DNA from: Diphasiastrum complanatum
Lineage: Eukaryota > Streptophyta > Lycopodiopsida > Lycopodiales > Lycopodiaceae
Length of the DNA: 64,000 bases
Direction: 5' to 3'
Assembly (NCBI GenBank): GCA_029204225.1
Contig: CM055108.1
Coordinates: forward strand, 7,487,711-7,551,710
In this document: positions 55,680 through 64,000 of the stretch, piece by piece
Position numbering within the stretch: the first letter of the stretch is position 1
How the letters are laid out: every line of letters starts with the position of its first letter
Notes under the pieces: model-generated
What the model was told of the DNA's origin: nothing
Seen by the model: only the letters and a program-made list of their open reading frames with translations
Database searches by the model: none
Position numbers and translations under genes: made by a program

Positions 55680-56340
55680 CACCTCTTCTCCGCTCATCCC
55701 CAACTCTCCTTCTCACTGGTCTTCAAAGGTCTCACCACCCTTCGCCAAATTGTGCATATCCCTCCCTGTCAAATCCTCGTCTCTTCTGCTCTTTCTTGGA
55801 ACGAGCGTTCTTTTCTTCTCCTTGCCTCTTCTTTCACAGTTGGTCTGCACATCTCCTCCTCCTCTCCGATACACATGGATGGTTGGGAACCACCTTTGGA
55901 CTCGCTATCGTGCCCTTCTACTTTATCTCAATACTTCTCTCTCCCTTGATCTTTTGAATTCTCAGTGGTCACTTTCCCACTCCCCTTCTCGTTGGCGCAA
56001 AAGGACTCTCTCCCAATAGGAAAGCTTAGATACCTTGCTTATCGTATTCTAACTCTCTCCCTACCTTTATTAGCAAAATGGCCTTTTTGAATGACCGCCT
56101 TTGCCCTGTCTATCAGTTGGAGGAGGAAATTGTTGAGCACCTATTCTTTATTGTCACAGAGCGTTGTGGACTGAATTTGCCCATCTCCTTCGCCATTGCG
56201 GAATCACCTTATCTCTTGGGATTGACACCATTCTGTTGGGCGACTTTCATATCACAGACTGTGTCCTTTTCGGAATTTTTGGCATGTTTTCAGGTTAGTG
56301 GTGCTTTGGAAGATTTGGATAGCATGAATCAGTAGGTTTT
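55680..56340 (+). pseudogene. LINE 3' end with zf-RVT-like region
   Basis: One open frame (55680-56019) carries WMVGNHLWTRYRALLLYLNT and SPSRWRKRTLSQ. After stops, CPVYQLEEEIVEHLFF and C.RALWTEFAHLLRHCGI resemble the zinc-binding reverse-transcriptase tail (zf-RVT: CPxCxxxEEtxeHLFFxC) of plant LINEs. A WKIW.A-like region follows. It is heavily decayed. It is probably the parent copy of the LINE piece amplified in the array. Confidence 0.62.
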
Positions 56341-57370
56341 TGAGGGCATTGTTGCTTCTCTCTCAACTTTAGTTTGTTTCCACTTTGCTACTTACTTTTT
56401 CCATAGTACTTAGTGTTCATGGACTGCCTCCTTGCATGATGTGCTATAGTCCTAGTTTATCTAGTTTGTATATATTGCCCTTTCGGGCAAGTTAACTAAT
56501 TTGGCCTTGGGTTATCATCTTTTTTGTACTTGTACATTTGTGAAAAAGTACTAGTATCCATAAGTTTTGCAAAACATAAAAAATGATATCCATGATTTAC
56601 CAACGGAAATATGACTTTACTAACAAGATTTATTTTTTAGAGAAGTAACATGACATCTTGTATTAGATTTTTTTTTAAATTATCCAAGAAAATAACTTTA
56701 TCAGCATGTAATTTTTTTTTATAGAAAATTTGTCCAAAAGTAGCAAATGAAGAAAAAATATCCTTGACTTGAAAAACAACAAAAAGTAATTCTTTTTTAC
56801 GTTATCAAAATTAAAGTACATAAGTTTCGAGAAATTCAACTTTTTTAGAATGTGAAATTTTATAATCTATTCATTTCCGTGACTCAAAAAATTGCATTTT
56901 GAAACACATAGTCAAACACAAATTTTGAAGCCAATTTTGGGTCATTTTCACACTAACCCCTTTCAATTATGCCCAATTATGCACTTGACATGTTTGTAAC
57001 ACTGTCATTATTATCTAATGATGTGAAAGATTTGCAATTTTCATTCAAATAAATTGCTCTTTATCAAAATTCCCATCCAAAGTTGTTGAACATCACTTAA
57101 CAATACCCTTTTTTCATAGGAGCTAAGGACTTTGGGCATTTGATTAGTCCATGTTATTTCCAAATTGTAGTTTGCTTTCTCAAATAGTTGTTCATTGTGA
57201 GGTTAAATTGAAAACCACCGGATCCACATTTTAGAGCTACTAATGTTTGATTTATGGTTGCTTATACTCACCTATCCCTAACATTAGCTTGCAACATTTG
57301 AGATTATATTTACCAAAAAAAATGCATCAATAGAAGTAGTGCACATCCATTGAACACGAACTAGTTTGGA
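56341..57370. other. AT-rich sequence, no gene seen
   Basis: Contains many homopolymer runs and no convincing coding or structured element. Confidence 0.5.
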
Positions 57371-57378
57371 ATGTGGAC

Positions 57379-57754
57379 CATAGTTGTAGCAAATCGCGAT
57401 TCACAAGGCGTCACAATTTGCTGTAGCGACTCGCAAAAAATTTTTTTGCTCAAAACATCATCCATACAGTCTTGGTACCCTCTATGTAGTTCTAAACTCC
57501 AAAAAAATTGTATAGGACCTCAATATACAAATCCTAAACTCAAAAAAAAGGTGTAAAAGGTCCATCTTAGGCCATATCATGCCTTCTTTTGAGTTTAGGA
57601 TTTGTACTTTGAAGCCTTGTACAATTTTTTTTGTAGTTTTGAACTACATAGATTGTATGGGGGATTTTTTGAGCAAAAAAATAATTGAATATTTTTTTTG
57701 CGATTCGCGAATCTCGATTCACACCGGGATTCGAGAATCACGGCTGTAACTATG
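57379..57754. mobile_element. Fold-back MITE, 376 bp, 8-bp TSD ATGTGGAC (hAT-like)
   Basis: The two halves are inverted repeats of each other. Left CATAGTTGTAGC pairs with right GGCTGTAACTATG. Blocks GCGATTC, TTTTTTTGCTCAAAA, CTATGTAGTTC.AAACT and TACAAATCCTAAACTCAAAA occur on the left and, as complement, on the right. Exact 8-bp duplications ATGTGGAC lie at 57371-57378 and 57755-57762. An 8-bp TSD is the mark of the hAT superfamily. There is no transposase, so it would depend on an hAT element elsewhere. The long arms could form a hairpin RNA. Confidence 0.85.
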
Positions 57755-57762
57755 ATGTGGAC

Positions 57763-58298
57763 ATAGGGTGAGTTCTCTCACAAGTCTATTATATTTGCTA
57801 TTAATAAATGTTGTTAACAAATGTTGGCCAAGCTCATCAAAGCAATGAAATGTCACTTGTATGGATGTCTCAATACGTTCTACAAATACAAATATATCAG
57901 CACATCAATTTTCCTTTTGACCTTTTCTATGCTAACAATGAAGCAAGTGAAATAGGAGCAACAAGTTCAATGTCATTAGAAGGAATGATGAACAAGAAAT
58001 GCATTCCTTTAGAAGGTTGCCACTCCAAAGAATCTAGTTATCGCTTCTCCCAAAGCAATGGTGAACCTACCTTGTCATTCTTCTTATGGAAGTAATTTTT
58101 AAAGCTTATGCTATTGAGATAAGCAATACATGTACCTCCATTTTCTCCTCTTAAAATAAATTTTGAAATCATATGTTTGGCAAAGCCATAGTATCTTGAG
58201 TGTATAATATTTTAAAACAATGGAAAGAAAAGAACTTTTCACACATTTTTTGAGAATCCATTGAATACTTGATCAATTTGCTCATAAAGTGTGACTAA
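57763..58298. other. No gene seen
   Basis: AT-rich. A 95-codon frame at 57808-58095 resembles copia pol only vaguely (SNEMSLVWMSQYVLQ) and is not supported. Confidence 0.4.
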
Positions 58299-58500
58299 GG
58301 AAAGAGAAAAAGAAAAAAGAAAAAAAGACATCACACCAACTATTATTTTCTTACAACAAATTGTATCGCCAATGTGGATTAATATTCTAGTTTGCTCATA
58401 GGGCAACTAATGGAAAGAGAAAAAAAAAAAAAAAAACACAACTACTATTATTTCCTCACAACAAATTGTATCACTGGATTAATATTTTAGTTTGCTTCTT
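58299..58500 (+). repeat. Imperfect tandem duplication, unit about 113 bp
   Basis: GGAAAGAGAAAAA starts both copies (58299 and 58412). CAACTATTATTT, TACAACAAATTGTATC / CACAACAAATTGTATC and GGATTAATATTCTAGTTTGCT follow in each. Confidence 0.85.
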
Positions 58501-61139
<2,639 letters not shown>

Positions 61140-61955
61140 AGCTGCTTGGCTTGCAACGTCTTCGCATTGATAACTCGCCTTCACAGCATGCTTTCCATGT
61201 CTCGCAACAATTTCATCGGTCTTGCAATGCCCAACGCGTCTCAGATTGCCATGCAGCCAATGTTGCACAACATGCTCTTCTGATTTCTGTTTCAACTACA
61301 CCTACTCCACCTGTTCACCATGCTATTGTGGTTCCATATCTCCCTCCACAGGTTCGAACCTCCGTCGCTCTGGCTACTCCGAATTCCTCCCTTCGTGTTC
61401 CTTGTTCTGGTTGTGGCAGATTGTATGTTCAGGAGTTAGGTTTACCTCGACATCAAAAGGCCTGCTCTGCTTTTCACTAGGTTTCTTCCTTGCTTGTGGC
61501 ACCTGATTCTCCGCATCCAACTCCTATCTCGCCGCCTGATTCTAGCTGTGGGCTTGGGCTCACTCTGTTGATGTTCAGAGTTCTCTTCATTTAGGATTGC
61601 CTCGTTCGCGCCTCTATGCTCATATCCCATTTGCTTTACATCAAGAGGTGCAACGAGAGCTGTGTGTGCCTCTATCTCGTTTGGCCAAAGGCCCTTATGA
61701 TCTCGCCGCATGGCATGTTTTCCTGCTTTTTCCTATGTGGTGTTTACAACTCCCACCTTGCGGTGGTGAAGCTGGCCATTGTGAAACTAGAACGCGTCTT
61801 CGTCGTTTCTTTTCTAGCGATTGGGAGAATTTGCAAGACAAATTTTACTTTCAACGCAAGGCACTTGCCGCCAAACGTGAGTTGGGTCCTCCTACTCGAG
61901 AATGTTCCATTAATGCTCGTCTTCGTCGTTCCCTTTTGCTAGGTTAAGTGGGTGA
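61140..61955 (+). pseudogene. LINE-like ORF fragment with C2HC finger and pre-RT region
   Basis: The open frame 61151-61480 holds a finger CSGCGRLYVQELGLPRHQKAC (C-X2-C-X13-H-X4-C). After frame breaks, 61597-61947 reads DLAAWHVFLLFPMWCLQLPP, RGG-like CGGEAGH and FFSSDWENLQDKFYFQRKAL. A finger followed by an AW..LF..P..CL..PP.GG..GH block is what I associate with the region just before RT in some LINE elements. The RT itself is not present. It is GC-richer than its neighbours. The identification is by pattern memory. Confidence 0.45.
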
Positions 61956-62229
61956 GCGCTGGATTACACATAAATCCCTCCTCTCTCTCAAAAATGAACC
62001 TGCAACCAACGATTGTTGTCCGCCTGCAAAAAAAAGTGGAATAGTCGTATGGACGTCGCGCGCGCAGGCGTGCAGGTGGCAAAAAAAAAAAATGAAATTT
62101 TTTTTGCAACGTAAAAACCAGATTTGCAAAACAAAAAAAAAATTCCACAAAACTAAGGCCAGAAAACAAAATCGATTTCTGACCAAAAAAAAATTAAAAC
62201 CCCTTAAAAAACCGACAAACTTCCACCAT
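61956..62229. other. A-rich junction sequence
   Basis: Many A-runs and one GC-rich GCGCGCGCAGGCGTGCAGG block at about 62057. No gene. It may be the tail of the LINE-like fragment. Confidence 0.35.
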
Positions 62230-62718
62230 TGCTAGCAAAGGTGGCTTGTTTTCTATCAAAAATGACTTCGCACGCTTCCGACCAAAGTGAATTGGTCAAG
62301 CCCATTTGCTTCATCATGGAGCGTGCACTCTCCATAATAGTCCTGTTTTTCCTTTCAGGTACACCATTACTATGCAGCATGTGTGATTGTGTGAATTGTC
62401 TTTTGATGCAGAAGTGCTCAAAATATCAGATTTGTATTCGCCCCCTCTATCAGATCTTAGCACTTTGATGTGTGCATCTAGTTGGTTCTCTACTGAAGTC
62501 TTGAACTCCTTGAAACGAGCAAAAGCATCAGATTTCTTCTTCAAGAAATAAATCCATGTCTTCCTAGAGTAATCATCTATAAAAGTCATAAAATAATATG
62601 CTTTCCCCAACGACATGGTCTTCATTGGGCCGCATAGGTCACCGTGAATAAGTTCCAATGGTTTCTTAGCTCTTGCAGCTCCACCTTTTTTGAATGTCTC
62701 CCTGTGATGCTTTCCCAT
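62230..62718 (-). pseudogene. copia F integrase
   Basis: The minus strand begins MGKHHRETFKKGGAARAKKP. The core follows: Asp in LIHGDLCGP, TFIDDYSRKTWIYFLKKKSD, Asp in LRSDRGGEY. A frameshift near 62430 leads to NGVPERKNRTIMESARSMM with the catalytic Glu, then GLTNSLWSEA. The frameshift and the truncated tail make it inactive. Confidence 0.9.
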
Positions 62719-63200
62719 GACGCATCATTCACATATTGCATGATGATCATCCTGCAATGCTGGTAATCCTATTACCATCTTCAACTTTGCCATCAATCTT
62801 AAGCTCCCATAGTTCAAGTGACCAAGTCTTCTGTGCAACAACTCAGATTGAGATGTTGTTGAGACAGCCAAACCATATTCTCCTGGCCTTGCAGCATCCA
62901 ATTTATAAAGGCCACATTTACTATCTCTATAACCTTTCGCCACCACTTTATGGTTGTGGTTCATATCCCTCATAAGGCATCCATCCTTGACAAATTCAAC
63001 CTTAAGATGTTGATTTGCCATTATTCCAATAGAAAGCAAACTCTTTTTGAGTCCAGGAATATAAAGCACATTAGGGATATTCTTGATTTTACCATCAGGA
63101 AATTACACAGGTACATTGCCAACACCCTGTATTTGGCATTCCTCCCCATTGGCTTGAGTGACCTTATCCCCATCATGGAATGGTGAGAATTTCTCAAACC
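62719..63200 (-). pseudogene. copia F GAG_preINT and protease tail
   Basis: The open stretch 63069-62725 reads MLYIPGLKKSLLSIGIMANQ, CGLYKLDAARPGEYG and SELLHRRLGHLNYGSLRLM. The protease part above it is out of frame. A stop follows CE at 62725. Confidence 0.88.
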
Positions 63201-63428
63201 AATCACGTTTCCCGATCATATGCCTTGTGGCGCTTAAATCGTGAACCATCTGGCACCATCATCAACCTGGGATGCCAATGTCGATGAGAAGACACTTGTT
63301 TCGTCATCTTCCCCATCACCTTCGGCAATGTTGCCTTGTTGTTTCACTTTTCCCGCCTTTATGTCCGCTTTCTTCTTGTAACACTCGCGTGCCCAATGAC
63401 CTGGTTAACATTTGTCTTTCTTCTTCTT
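63201..63428 (-). pseudogene. copia F protease start and zinc knuckle, decayed
   Basis: The expected D(T/S)GA site reads WFTI, stop, APQGI. The knuckle keeps only C, stop, PGHWAREC followed by YKKKADIK. Both are non-functional. Confidence 0.7.
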
Positions 63429-64000
63429 TTAAGCCTTCGATGACGACTCTCCCTCGTCGTCATCATCCTTGGATTTCTTGGGAATCCTTTTCCATCCTTT
63501 CTGCTTGCCTTTAGCAGGCAAGGCTTGATCCTCCTGTGGGGTTTGTCTTGACTTCACCACTTTGCGATGCTGCTCTTCCTGCAACATGATTCCGTGGAAG
63601 TCTTCAAAAGTAGGCAATCTCTCCCTCGAAGCAATGCCACTCACAAACATTTGTAGCCCTTCCGAGACACCGCTCATTGTGGTATGTACCAATTCAACGT
63701 CCCTAATTGGTTCTCCAATTGCCACAAGTTGATCTCTCAGCTCCTTTATCCTGGTGCAGAAAGATCCCACCGATTCGCTTTCTTCCATCCTGATTGCGTT
63801 CAATCTCGACTTCAAGAACATGGCTCAAGCTGGATTGCAAGTTTGAAATTGCATTCTAAGAGCTTCCCAAGCTCCCCTAGCTGTAGTGGCATCACTTATA
63901 TGAGTGATCACATGGTCTTTCACTGAAAGATTGATCAAGGACAATGCTCTCTGCGCCTTTTTATCAAAGGCCCTCATGTCACCTGGAGTGGTATTTGGTC
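63429..64000 (-). pseudogene. copia F gag, N-terminus beyond the window
   Basis: The minus strand enters at the edge (MRAFDKKAQRALSLINLS, HVITHISDATTARGAWEALR). It has a stop before AMFLKSRLNA, then stays open 63821-63429 (SESVGSFCTRIKELRDQLVA, ERLPTFEDFHGIMLQEEQH). It ends in a Lys/Asp-rich stretch before the knuckle. These are standard copia gag blocks. Confidence 0.88.

Larger units (their letters stand above)
62230..64000 (-). mobile_element. Ty1/copia element F, gag to integrase, cut by the window edge
   Basis: Minus-strand order from the right edge: gag, decayed knuckle and protease, GAG_preINT, integrase. The integrase ends in A-rich sequence at about 62230-62275. No LTR is in the window. 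Confidence 0.88.

Noticed and set aside
57808-58095. 95-codon ORF as a gene
   Set aside because: No ATG-context, domain or repeat support; AT-rich surroundings.

Overview
This window is nuclear DNA of a land plant. It is almost entirely nested, decayed retrotransposons of the Ty1/copia and Ty3/gypsy types, with plant-type primer binding sites (TGGTATCAGAGC for copia, TTTGGCGCCGTTG for gypsy). It also holds LINE fragments, a MITE and very long CT/GA microsatellites. I cannot name the species. The repeat load and the LINE types would suit a large-genome plant such as a fern, lycophyte or gymnosperm, but that is inference. The only gene I would call host and intact is an intronless TSPO (tryptophan-rich sensory protein / translocator protein) at 47170-47787 (+). 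It has a plausible TATA box, a CT-rich leader and a tandemly duplicated ACGTGTG-containing promoter block.

Layout. 1-1690: copia A remnant (RNase H end, LTR, gag piece). 1690-12163 (-): a gypsy element, G1 (gag, protease, leader, PBS, LTR). It is broken by a solo copia A LTR (2124-2779, TSD ATCAT) and by a complete, very young non-autonomous copia-type element B (3336-9043, LTRs of 864 bp, TSD TACCA). B carries a 612-aa ORF that is not standard gag-pol. 12164-14619 (-): two truncated copia elements (G, H). 14620-19030: mostly unresolved repeats, a (GA)n tract and one exon-like ORF. 19035-21650 (-): internally deleted gypsy I. 22458-28254 (-): nearly complete copia C. 28340-34090 (+): gypsy J with RNase H, integrase, two minisatellites and an extra ORF after integrase. 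34420-38107 (+): gypsy K, also with a post-integrase ORF; its LTR is of the same family as G1's. 38108-43811 (+): copia D, containing a solo LTR of another family (about 39765-40844). 43812-46328 (-): copia E. 46329-48000: the TSPO gene. 48749-55622: six tandem copies of a unit of 1144 or 1149 bp, followed by a LINE 3' end. 57379-57754: a fold-back MITE with an 8-bp TSD. 60171-60370: a perfect (TC)100 tract. 61140-61950: a second LINE-like fragment. 62230-64000 (-): copia F, running off the right edge.

Almost every retroelement reading frame is interrupted, so these are mainly pseudogenes. The best candidates for something undescribed are element B and its ORF, which appears to contain a diverged internal duplication; the post-integrase ORFs and CCGAC-rich minisatellites of the gypsy elements; the macrosatellite made from SINE-like and LINE-derived sequence; and the G-box palindromes shared by unrelated LTRs. 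Boundaries were read by eye. Where they rest on matching LTRs and target-site duplications they are firm; elsewhere they are approximate.
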